Positions 1-5,980 of a stretch of DNA of 8,679 nucleotides are shown here, piece by piece (the stretch's first letter is position 1; every line of letters starts with the position of its first letter). The stretch is taken from assembly GCA_031178305.1 (NCBI GenBank), contig JAPSJG010000138.1:1-8679 (forward strand). The letters are read 5' to 3'. The notes beneath the pieces are model-generated. The model worked only from the letters and a program-made list of their open reading frames with translations. It had not been told where the DNA came from and made no database searches. Source of the DNA: Sinorhizobium sp. GTDB taxonomy: Bacteria > Pseudomonadota > Alphaproteobacteria > Rhizobiales > Rhizobiaceae. The translations under genes and the position numbers were made by a program.

Positions 1-322
1 GACAGGATGATCGCTCTCGAAATATTCACCGTACTGATGCTGGAAAAGCCCCCCTGGTCAAGCGACATGGAACGCCGCTTCGCCGAGCCTCCGGTCAAAC
101 GGCTGTCTTCAGGCTACCTGGCTCTCAACTACGCCAAAGCGCTGCGAAAATATCCGCGTCAGCGAATTCATCTTCGTCGCCGGACGCTGGCTCGCGATCG
201 ATGTCGCGCAGCGGCACTATATCTCGGCCTCCTTAAATCGAGGTCGATTTAAGGAGACATGCAGTAGCCCGGGATGAGCAAAAGTGTGCGGATTTCCACC
301 CGCATCCGGCGCTAACTTCTTA
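1..322. other. Intergenic stretch without a supported gene
   Basis: I recognise no gene here. An 81-codon plus frame (7-252) starts near the window edge and ends inside the palindrome at 231-254; its translation resembles no family I know and I see no good ribosome binding site. A 30-codon minus-strand frame with a GTG start near 218 has an AGGAGG-like sequence upstream, but that sequence is part of the repeat palindrome, so it is weak support. The stretch may hold decayed gene remnants between repeats. It lies downstream of fadE. Confidence 0.4.
231..267 (+). repeat. Partial RIME-like intergenic repeat (copy 1)
   Basis: A perfect inverted repeat with 11-base arms (231-241 and 244-254, CCTTAAATCGA and its complement around GG) is followed by AGACATGCAGTAG. 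The same palindrome and flank occur in reverse orientation at 4413-4449 and, more degenerate, at 5863-5900. The second palindrome of the full element (CTACAGCG ... CGCTGTAG) is absent here, so this is a half copy. The design of two adjacent palindromes resembles, from memory, the RIME elements described in rhizobia. Orientation is opposite to the other two copies. Confidence 0.7.
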
Positions 323-323
323 G

Positions 324-379
324 AATAGATCACGATTATGATTCTCGGTCGGTCCGACCTAAAATCATCGTGATCTATT
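324..379. repeat. REP-like hairpin overlapping the fadE stop codon
   Basis: Perfect 13-base arms (AATAGATCACGAT at 324-336 and its complement at 367-379) enclose a short inner stem (GATT 340-343 with AATC 363-366) and a second 13-base palindrome, GGTCGG-T-CCGACC, at 347-359. Nested palindromes of this size are typical of repetitive extragenic elements in rhizobia. The fadE stop codon (375-377, TAG on the minus strand) lies inside the right arm. The hairpin may stabilise the 3' end of the fadE mRNA or help end transcription, although no T-run follows it. Confidence 0.65.
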
Positions 380-2693
380 GGTCCGCGGCAGGTCCAGCAG
401 CCGCCTCGCTACCTCGAGGCCTTGGAGCGCCCGGCGCGCCTGCGGCCGCAGTGTTCTTTCTTCGATGCTGCGCGGCAATTGGCGAGATATCTTCCATTGG
501 AAACGCGTCGACGGCGATCACGATGTCCACCGCCGCTTTGGCTTCGGCAATTTGCTCGAACTCCGCCCCGCTGATGACGCCCTTGTTGCGCGCCTCTTGC
601 GGATCATAGAGGTGCTTGTCACGCATCTTCTTTTCGATGGGCGCCGCGGCGGTGACCAGCCTGAAAGCATGCTCGAGATCTTTGAGCGGGTGCTGCTCGT
701 GTCCTTCGCCCAGATAGATGCCCGGCATCAGTCGGTCGCGCTGGGGCGAATCCTTCATCAGCATCTCGGCCACTGCGCCTGTGAGTTCGTCGGGCGGCGC
801 CGGAGCAGAAATGCCCATGGGAAAGGCGGCCAGCCTGACAAGGATCGCCGCCCAGCGCGCCGGCAAATTGTCGAGCACGCCGCCAAAAGCGACCGCGATG
901 CGGCCCTGACCCTGGCGCATCAGATAGTCGACAATCGGCCGGTCTTCTTCATGCCGCCCCTCTGCCTCGAAGCGCCTCAAAACGGCGCCGAGCAGGTAAA
1001 GTTCCGAAAGTATGTCGCCCAGTCTGGCTGAGATCATTTCCTTGCGCTTGAGCCCGCCGCCTAACGTCAGCAGCGAGAGATCGGCAACGAGCGCGAAGGC
1101 CGCGGCATACCGCGAGAGCAGTTTCCAATAACCTGGCATCGCCGCCCCGCCCGGAGCCGGCCCGATCCGCCCGCCCGACCAGCCGCGCACGAAGGCTCGC
1201 CAAAGCGCGGCGAATGCATGCCCGACATGGCGCCAGACCACCTTGTCGAACGCGTCCAGACCCTTCGCCTCGTCCTCATCCGATAGAGCCAGTATTTCCT
1301 TCAGCATGTGCGGATGCGAGCGCACCGCGCCCTGACCGAAGATCATCAGATTGCGCGTGAGGATATTCGCGCCCTCGACCGTGATGCCGATCGGCGCCGA
1401 CCTGAATTGGCTGCCGAGATAATTCCTCGGGCCGTCAATGATCGCCTTGCCGCCGTGGATGTCCATCGCCTTGCCGACGGAATCGCGCATCCGCTCGGTG
1501 GCATGGAATTTCATAATGGCCGAGATCACCGACGGCCTGTGTCCATCATCGAGAGCGGCATTAGTGAGCCGCCTTGCGGCGTCGATCAGATAGATATTCG
1601 CGGCGAGGTCGGCGAGGGGTTTCCGGATACCCTCGAACATGCCTATCGGCACGTTGAACTGGGTCCGGACCCGCGCATAAGCACCGGTTGCACGCGCGCA
1701 TATGGCTGCGGCAGCCGCCGACTGCGCCGGCAATGAAATGCCGCGGCCGGCGGCAAGTGCAGTCATCAGCATCCTCCAGCCTTTTCCAACCTGCTTCTCG
1801 CCGCCCAGGATCAGGTCGAGCGGCAAAAACACATCCCTCCCGTAAAGCGGACCGTTTTGGAAGTGGGTGAATTGCGGAATGTGTCGCTCGCCATAGGCGA
1901 CGCCCGCCGCCAAGGTCGGCAGCAGCGCGACCGTGATGCCGAGTTCATTCCCGCGGCCGAGATGATTTTCCGGGTCGTACATCTTGAAGGCGAGGCCCGC
2001 GACGGTGGCGATCGGGCCGAGCGTGATGTAACGCTTGTGGAAGTTGAGCCTGACGCCGAGCACCCTCTCGCCCTGCCAGGCGCCGTATTCGACGACGCCG
2101 GTGTCAGTCATCGCCGCCGCGTCCGAGCCGGCCTCTGGCGAGGTCAGGGCGAAACAGGGGATTTCGCGCCCATCAGCGAGCCTTGGCAGCCAATAGTCGC
2201 GCTGCTCGTCGGTGCCGAAATCCATCAGCAATTCAGCGGGGCCTAGCGAATTCGGCACCATCACCGTCACGCCGGCCACGACGCTGCAGGAAGAGACGGT
2301 GCGCACGACTTCCGAATGCGCCGTGTTGGAAAAGCCCAAGCCGCCATATTTCTTCGGGATGATCATGCCGAAGAATTTCTTCTTGGCCAGGAAGTCCCAG
2401 ACCTCACGCGGCAGGTCGCGATCCTCCCAGTTGATCTTCCAGTCGTCGACCATGGCGCAGAGTTCGCGCACTGGCCCGTCCATGAAAGCCTGCTCCTCCG
2501 CGGACAGGTTCGCGGGCGACATGGCGAGAAGCCTGTTCCAGTCCGGATTGCCGGTGAAGAGCTCGCCGTCCCACCATACCGTGCCCGCCTCGATCGCGTC
2601 CCGCTCGGTCTCGGAGATCGGCGGCATGACGCGCGCGGCCCATTTGAAGAGCGGCTTGGTGATCGTGTCGCGTCGGAGAGTGCGCAGGCTCAT
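375..2693 (-). CDS. fadE: FadE-type acyl-CoA dehydrogenase
   Basis: This 772-residue protein should catalyse the first step of fatty-acid beta-oxidation, FAD-dependent dehydrogenation of acyl-CoA to trans-2-enoyl-CoA. The N-terminus (residues 10-50, with PPISETERDAIEAG and VWWDGELF) matches the FadE subfamily, not the short 380-residue dehydrogenases. FALTSPEAGSDAAAM (181-195) is the acyl-CoA dehydrogenase signature. In GITVEGANILTR (436-447), Glu440 aligns with the catalytic Glu of the YEGT motif in medium-chain enzymes. Residues from about 480 onward form the extra C-terminal domain of the FadE family (DUF1974 type). Total length is close to E. coli FadE (about 814). The ATG start is preceded by GGGAGG about 10 bases upstream. 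The last 25 residues are an Ala/Gly/Pro-rich tail that ends inside a REP-like hairpin. It lies 228 bp after the SGNH gene and probably has its own promoter. Confidence 0.93.
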   Translation of the reverse strand: MSLRTLRRDTITKPLFKWAARVMPPISETERDAIEAGTVWWDGELFTGNPDWNRLLAMSPANLSAEEQAFMDGPVRELCAMVDDWKINWEDRDLPREVWDFLAKKKFFGMIIPKKYGGLGFSNTAHSEVVRTVSSCSVVAGVTVMVPNSLGPAELLMDFGTDEQRDYWLPRLADGREIPCFALTSPEAGSDAAAMTDTGVVEYGAWQGERVLGVRLNFHKRYITLGPIATVAGLAFKMYDPENHLGRGNELGITVALLPTLAAGVAYGERHIPQFTHFQNGPLYGRDVFLPLDLILGGEKQVGKGWRMLMTALAAGRGISLPAQSAAAAAICARATGAYARVRTQFNVPIGMFEGIRKPLADLAANIYLIDAARRLTNAALDDGHRPSVISAIMKFHATERMRDSVGKAMDIHGGKAIIDGPRNYLGSQFRSAPIGITVEGANILTRNLMIFGQGAVRSHPHMLKEILALSDEDEAKGLDAFDKVVWRHVGHAFAALWRAFVRGWSGGRIGPAPGGAAMPGYWKLLSRYAAAFALVADLSLLTLGGGLKRKEMISARLGDILSELYLLGAVLRRFEAEGRHEEDRPIVDYLMRQGQGRIAVAFGGVLDNLPARWAAILVRLAAFPMGISAPAPPDELTGAVAEMLMKDSPQRDRLMPGIYLGEGHEQHPLKDLEHAFRLVTAAAPIEKKMRDKHLYDPQEARNKGVISGAEFEQIAEAKAAVDIVIAVDAFPMEDISPIAAQHRRKNTAAAGAPGAPRPRGSEAAAGPAADQ

Positions 2694-2921
2694 GGGAAAA
2701 ACGCCTCCCGTTCCTTACACCCATCATACCCGATACTCGCCGGAATGCCGCGCTCTGCAATCAGTTCCAGCGAGCGCGCTGTCGACAGCTCCCTCTACCG
2801 GCCGAGAGGCCGCCCATGTCCCGCCATCTCGGCATTCCGGTCAGCAGCTTGGCCCTGCAGGAGCCGCAATACACCCTGACGGCAGGAGGCATTCTTAAAC
2901 TGTCGAAGACCCTCTCCAGAG
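2694..2921 (-). promoter_or_regulatory. fadE leader with inverted repeats
   Basis: This 228-bp gap precedes fadE and should hold its promoter, though I cannot assign -35/-10 boxes. It contains an exact 11-base inverted repeat (CCGGAATGCCG at 2740-2750 and its complement at 2830-2840). Between the arms lie a perfect 12-base palindrome, GCTGTCGACAGC (2778-2789), and a small hairpin, CGGCC-GAGA-GGCCG (about 2799-2812). The 12-base palindrome is a plausible dimer-regulator site. The flanking repeats could fold the leader RNA or be the remains of a repeat element. No regulator can be named from the sequence. Confidence 0.4.
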
Positions 2922-3644
2922 TTACCGCGCGATCAGTTCGGCACGCCCACTTGGAGATGAATCCCGGGTGAGGAATGAAACGATGGCGGAAGCGATTTTG
3001 CTGCCGCCCTTCTCAGAAGGCTCAATGGCGTTGACGAAATCGCTATCCTCGTCGCAAATAACGCGCAGGTCGATCAGTGCCACCCTACGCACTGCTGCTG
3101 CACGTGTGATACAGTCATTGAGGATCGAGAGGGCTGTTACCGCAACGCGCCTTTGGTCGGGATCAGCGTATCTTACGTCGTAGATCGTGCAGATAGCAGT
3201 AGGAAGCTTTGCAGCCAGAACAGCGTCCAGAGTGGCCAAGTAACTCGAGCAGAACTGCTCTCTTATCTCCGCGAGCCTGAGCAGGGCATGGGCGACCGAG
3301 CGCGAGGGAAAGTTCAAAACATCGGAGACGCTGAGCGCATCGTTGCCGCCCATGCTGACGATCAGATGGGTGGCATCGGTCGGCAGGTGCCGCAGTTGCA
3401 GGCGCACATCTCTCATGAGACTGCCGTCAGCGGCAAGCAGCGTGGCAGACCACCCAACCGGCAGCCGGCGTTTAAGGTGTTCCAACACGTCTGCACCGCC
3501 GGAGACATATGCACGGTTGTCAAAAACCGAATCACCCAGAAGCACCACCTTTTTCGCCATAGCCGTCTCCCCGGCCAAAGTCAGTGGCATGTGCGCAGTT
3601 GCGGGCAAGATGGCAGCCGCCAGCAAGATGCCTCTGCGCGACAT
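2922..3644 (-). CDS. SGNH/GDSL hydrolase-like protein, possibly exported
   Basis: With the start chosen here the protein has 240 residues. VVLLGDSVFDN (33-43) is SGNH block I with the nucleophile Ser39, and GGND (99-102) is block III with the oxyanion Asn101. The usual block V DxxH is not visible: the equivalent stretch reads IEPSEKGG (207-214), with no histidine, so the catalytic base is unclear. The start is debatable. ATG at 3644 gives MSRRGILL followed by a hydrophobic run and AMA-KK (28-32), like a Tat signal peptide. ATG at 3560 has the better ribosome site (GGGGAG about 6 bases upstream) and would give a cytosolic protein beginning just before block I. An ATG at 3731 would overlap the upstream gene by 62 bases. 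The gene lies 25 bp after the dienelactone hydrolase-like gene, probably in one transcript. The substrate is unknown; esters are usual for the family. Confidence 0.78.
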   Translation of the reverse strand: MSRRGILLAAAILPATAHMPLTLAGETAMAKKVVLLGDSVFDNRAYVSGGADVLEHLKRRLPVGWSATLLAADGSLMRDVRLQLRHLPTDATHLIVSMGGNDALSVSDVLNFPSRSVAHALLRLAEIREQFCSSYLATLDAVLAAKLPTAICTIYDVRYADPDQRRVAVTALSILNDCITRAAAVRRVALIDLRVICDEDSDFVNAIEPSEKGGSKIASAIVSFLTRDSSPSGRAELIAR

Positions 3645-3669
3645 CGCCAAGTTCACAGCGCTCGAGAGG

Positions 3670-4338
3670 TCATGGGGCTCGCTCTCCTTCTGCGGGGCGG
3701 CCAAGATGTTCGACAAACCAGTCCGTTGCATGCCGGATTACCTCGTCCATCGTGCCAGGCTCCTCGAACAGATGACCCGCGCCTTCGACGATAAGAAGCT
3801 GCTTCTTGCAGGTCAGCGCGTCATATGCGCGCCGATTGAGTTCGATCACCGGTCCATCACGACTTCCAACAAGGAGAAGCGTTGGTGCGCGGACCATTGG
3901 CAGGACTTCCATGGCCAGATCGGGGCGGCCGCCGCGGGACACCACCGCGCCTATATCGGACCTGGCATGCACCGCGCGAAGGGCGGCTCCTGCGCCGGTG
4001 CTTGCGCCGAAGAAGCCGACTGTGAGATGAGACGCGGCCGGAGCTTCAGAACTCCAGCGCTTGGCTGCAAGCAGTCTCGTGGCGAGGAGATCGATGTCAA
4101 AGACGTTTCTGCGGTCCAGTTCCTCGTCGGGTCTCAACAGATCCACGAGAAGCGTCGCCAGGCCCCCTTGTCTGAGCGCCGCCGCAACGTTATTGTTGCG
4201 CGGGCTGAAACGTCCGCTTCCGCTGCCATGGGCGAAGATGACGAGGCCGCTCGCTCCCGCTGGCGCCCCGAAGAACCCATCGATAGCTTCCGGCTCGATC
4301 AGCACAGGCTCGACGTCTCGGGGGATGGAGAAAGCCAT
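3670..4338 (-). CDS. Alpha/beta hydrolase of the dienelactone hydrolase type
   Basis: The 222-residue protein has a complete alpha/beta-hydrolase catalytic set. HGSGSG (37-42) forms the oxyanion region, GASTG (111-115) is the nucleophile elbow with Ser113, Asp161 lies in GSRDGPV, and His189 lies in GAGHLFEEPG. No signal peptide is visible, so it should be cytosolic. In related bacteria this domain also occurs fused behind a phosphoribosyltransferase domain; here it stands alone. The ATG start is well supported by AGGAGGG about 6 bases upstream. The SGNH gene follows with a gap of 25 bp, suggesting co-transcription. The true substrate (carboxylic ester, lactone or other) cannot be read from the sequence. 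Confidence 0.85.
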   Translation of the reverse strand: MAFSIPRDVEPVLIEPEAIDGFFGAPAGASGLVIFAHGSGSGRFSPRNNNVAAALRQGGLATLLVDLLRPDEELDRRNVFDIDLLATRLLAAKRWSSEAPAASHLTVGFFGASTGAGAALRAVHARSDIGAVVSRGGRPDLAMEVLPMVRAPTLLLVGSRDGPVIELNRRAYDALTCKKQLLIVEGAGHLFEEPGTMDEVIRHATDWFVEHLGRPAEGERAP

Positions 4339-4343
4339 TGCTA

Positions 4344-4350
4344 CCCTCCT
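4344..4350 (-). promoter_or_regulatory. Strong ribosome binding site of the dienelactone hydrolase-like gene
   Basis: AGGAGGG on the minus strand ends about 5 bases before the ATG at 4338. It is the best Shine-Dalgarno match in the window and fixes the start of this gene. Confidence 0.75.
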
Positions 4351-4412
4351 AACTGTGCCGGCCGTTACACGTCATCATCTATCCAGTCTGTTCACGGTCC
4401 GCCGTTCCTCTG

Positions 4413-4505
4413 CTACTGCAAGTCTCCTTAAATCGACCTCGATTTATGGCCGAAGACCTACAGCGAAGTGCCTTTGAACGTCTGATAAGACACGCGGCGC
4501 TGTAG
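4413..4505 (-). repeat. RIME-like intergenic repeat (copy 2, internally shortened)
   Basis: Two palindromes lie side by side. The first is CCTTAAATCGA-CC-TCGATTTATGG (4426-4449, one mismatch). The second is CTACAGCG (4458-4465) with CGCTGTAG (4498-4505) as outer arms and CGTCT-gata-AGAC as the inner stem. Flank CTACTGCA (4413-4420) matches the end of copy 1 in reverse. Compared with copy 3, about 14 bases are missing between the two palindromes. It lies just upstream of the hydrolase pair, so it could end transcription arriving from the curlin genes or affect the hydrolase promoter. Confidence 0.75.
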
Positions 4506-4590
4506 GTGTATAGACCCAGGCGCTCCGCGGAACAGCTACCGGTCCGCTGGCATCGGCATTGCAGGCCGCCCCAAACGACCGGGCTAGTCC

Positions 4591-4617
4591 AAAAACGCCT
4601 CCTGTCTAATTCAGGAG
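4591..4617 (-). terminator. Possible intrinsic terminator
   Basis: On the minus strand, the 6-base stem CTCCTG/CAGGAG (4617-4612 with 4604-4599, 7-base loop) is followed by GCG and five T (4595-4591). It is placed to end transcription of the second curlin gene about 180 bp after its stop. The stem is short, so the call is weak. Confidence 0.35.
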
Positions 4618-4720
4618 CCAAATTTCTGCGGAGCCCGATTGTTCCAACGCTTGCGATTCGAAGACGAGCAAGCATGGTTCACGGTGCTACGTTTGGTGAT
4701 CGATGACGCGTCGACGTCGC

Positions 4721-4740
4721 GGCTGGGTTGTCGCCCAGCC
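4721..4740 (-). terminator. GC-rich hairpin after the second curlin gene
   Basis: A perfect 7-base stem GGCTGGG/CCCAGCC with a 6-base loop lies about 55 bp after the curlin stop codon. No T-run follows, so it may be an mRNA 3'-end stabiliser or a weak terminator. Confidence 0.4.
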
Positions 4741-4794
4741 TAACGCAGGCACCGTTGGCGCATCGCGCCCAGCTCCATGTAATTGTATTCGTCT

Positions 4795-5211
4795 CTACCA
4801 GCCGAACTGGAAGGTCGTTCCCGCCTGTCCGTTGCCGTACTGCGAGACGTTGGCGGAAGTGTTCTTGCCGAACTGGAAGATACCGTAGGAGTTGCCGTTG
4901 CCGTTCTGCCGGAGCGTCGCCGAATGGCCGCTGCCCTTCTGGTGGATGATGCCCTGATTGCCTGATCCGTACTGGGCGATGCCGGCGGCGTTGTTCCAGC
5001 CGCGCTGGCGGATATTGGCGCCATTCTTCAGGCCCTCGTACAGTGAATAGAACTGCAGGCCGGCCTCAAGGGCGCGGATGTCCTGATCGCTCGTTGGCGC
5101 GTGGCTGAAGGATACGGATCCGCCCGCGCTCGCCGAGCCAGGCAAGGTAGTCGATCCGATGAACGCTGCGGCAAGTGCCGCTATCATGGTGTTGGTGGTC
5201 TTGCTCATCAT
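4795..5211 (-). CDS. Curlin-repeat protein (curli-like amyloid subunit, 7-rung ladder)
   Basis: This 138-residue secreted protein should be a subunit of a curli-like extracellular amyloid fibre. Residues 1-29 form a Sec signal peptide ending in ASA. Residues 30-64 are a non-repeat segment. From about 65 onward, glutamines fall exactly every 11 residues (69, 80, 91, 102, 113, 124, 135), each followed two residues later by glycine (71 to 137). Asn or a substitute occupies Q+5 (N74, N85, H96, N107, T118, Q129). This is the known curlin pattern Q-x4-N-x5-Q, where each rung forms one beta strand. The protein ends in FQFGW. ATG at 5211 and the adjacent ATG at 5208 are both possible; AGGAG lies at 5220-5216. 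It follows csgH by 192 bp and has its own upstream motif (5290-5318), shared with the other curlin gene. I cannot decide between major (CsgA-like) and minor (CsgB-like) subunit. Confidence 0.88.
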   Translation of the reverse strand: MMSKTTNTMIAALAAAFIGSTTLPGSASAGGSVSFSHAPTSDQDIRALEAGLQFYSLYEGLKNGANIRQRGWNNAAGIAQYGSGNQGIIHQKGSGHSATLRQNGNGNSYGIFQFGKNTSANVSQYGNGQAGTTFQFGW

Positions 5212-5289
5212 TTTTCTCCTGGCACGCTGTTGTGGCTATCGTGTCTCCCAGCCGATGCGACCATTCTCCCGCGGAGGCGCTGAATCTGG

Positions 5290-5318
5290 CTGAAACCGGG
5301 CGTTCAGCCGCCGTTAAT
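5290..5318 (-). promoter_or_regulatory. Curlin upstream motif (copy A)
   Basis: On the plus strand this reads CTGAA, then CCGG, TTCAGCCG and CGTT. It matches the motif at 6492-6519 in about 23 of 28 positions with one inserted base. It begins 79 bp upstream of the curlin ATG, against 77 bp for the other copy. CTGAA and TTCAG form an inverted pair. A probable regulator-binding site; the regulator is unknown. Confidence 0.55.
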
Positions 5319-5349
5319 CCAGCACCGCGGGTGGCGAGGCGGGTGGCAG

Positions 5350-5379
5350 AAAGGCAGGGGCCCCGGCAGCGGAGCCTTT
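5350..5379 (-). terminator. Hairpin downstream of csgH
   Basis: AAAGGC (5350-5355) and GCCTTT (5374-5379) are complementary and enclose GC-rich sequence with GGGGCCCC. The hairpin lies 24 bp after the csgH stop codon and before the curlin upstream motif, where a terminator would separate the two transcripts. No long T-run follows, so this is a modest call. Confidence 0.4.
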
Positions 5380-5403
5380 CCCGATTTAAAATGGGCGAGC
5401 GAT

Positions 5404-5808
5404 TCAGATCGCGCCGCCAGTGCGGTCGGCACACTCGATCGTCTTGCCATTTAGGGTAACCGTCAGGCTCGCATCGTAACGAGCGCCTCGGGTGTCCAGC
5501 GTAATCGAGCCGAGCGTTGCGGGATTTCCGGGCCCAGCGGTGAAGTCGCCGCCCTGGTCCAGGTTGGAACGTCCGGATGCGCCGGAGCTCTTGACGCGGA
5601 ACTGATAGGAGCCACTGACCGCTTTGTCCGCATGAACGACGCCTTCCAGGCTTGTCATGCCGTCGGTCGAGTCGACGCGGATTTCGCAGCGGACCGGTCC
5701 GGCCGCCGCCATACCGGCATGGCCTGCGCCGATCGCGATACCGGCCCCGCCGAGGCCGAAAAGCAGCAGAACCATTCGTGCGGGGAAGCGCGTACCCATT
5801 CTGAACAT
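5404..5808 (-). CDS. csgH: CsgH-like curli assembly chaperone
   Basis: The 134-residue protein has a hydrophobic signal segment (about 12-36, ending in MAAA) and a small mature domain starting with GPVRCEIRVDS. The mature part alternates short beta-like strands (CEIRV, GSYQFRVKSS, LGSITLD, YDASLTVTLNGKTIEC), fitting the Ig-like beta-sandwich of CsgH, the alphaproteobacterial member of the CsgC chaperone family. These proteins act in the periplasm and inhibit curlin amyloid nucleation before export. The two cysteines (Cys41, Cys126) lie near the ends of the domain and could pair. GGAGAAG lies about 5 bases before the ATG. The position between two curlin genes strongly supports the call. Family identity rests on my recall of the sequence pattern plus this context. 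Confidence 0.82.
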   Translation of the reverse strand: MFRMGTRFPARMVLLLFGLGGAGIAIGAGHAGMAAAGPVRCEIRVDSTDGMTSLEGVVHADKAVSGSYQFRVKSSGASGRSNLDQGGDFTAGPGNPATLGSITLDTRGARYDASLTVTLNGKTIECADRTGGAI

Positions 5809-5833
5809 CTCTCTTCTCCGTGGTTGCCGGTGG

Positions 5834-5861
5834 GGGCCGATGGGTCAGTCCCCCTCGGCCC
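5834..5861 (-). promoter_or_regulatory. Hairpin in the csgH leader
   Basis: GGGCCGA (5834-5840) and TCGGCCC (5855-5861) form a 7-base stem with a 14-base loop. It sits between the RIME-like element and the csgH ribosome site, about 25 bp before the start codon, so it could affect csgH expression. Function is inferred only from position. Confidence 0.35.
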
Positions 5862-5862
5862 A

Positions 5863-5969
5863 CTACCGCATGTCTCTTGAAATCAACGCCGATTTAGGGG
5901 CAAAGACATGCCGCGATTCAAAGTGCTACAGCGACCTTTGCACGTCTGATAAGACGCGCGGCGCTGCAG
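5863..5969 (-). repeat. Full-length RIME-like intergenic repeat (copy 3)
   Basis: This 107-bp element carries both palindromes. The first is degraded (CTTGAAATC ... GATTTAGGGG, 5876-5900). The second is well kept: CTACAGCG (5926-5933) with CGCTGCAG (5962-5969), and the inner stem CGTCT-gata-AGACG (5943-5956). The length is close to the roughly 108 bp I recall for RIME1. It fills most of the 172-bp gap between the first curlin gene and csgH, so it is probably transcribed with them and may process, stabilise or partly end the message. Confidence 0.78.
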
Positions 5970-5980
5970 GAGTGCTGGCG

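Larger units (their letters stand above)
4339..4794. other. Intergenic region between the curlin and hydrolase genes
   Basis: This 456-bp stretch holds the RIME-like copy 2 (4413-4505), a possible terminator (4591-4617) and a strong hairpin (4721-4740). The promoter of the hydrolase pair should lie in 4351-4412. Open frames here (for example 4379-4675 minus and 4506-4706 plus) resemble no family and lack convincing ribosome sites, so I annotate no gene. Confidence 0.55.

Noticed and set aside
231..254. The palindrome as a terminator or regulator site
   Set aside because: The same palindrome recurs at two other intergenic places with common flanks, so a dispersed repeat explains it better.
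2816..2971. A plus-strand frame of about 51 codons starting MSRHLGIPV
   Set aside because: It covers fadE leader repeats and the 3' end of the SGNH gene; no ribosome site or homology that I can recognise.
3343..4431. A 362-codon plus-strand open frame
   Set aside because: Antisense to the two hydrolase genes, with a composition rich in Arg, Ala and Ser and no recognisable domain.
4379..4675. A 98-codon minus-strand frame across the RIME-like copy 2
   Set aside because: Much of it is translated repeat DNA; Arg/Cys/Ser-rich with no family resemblance.
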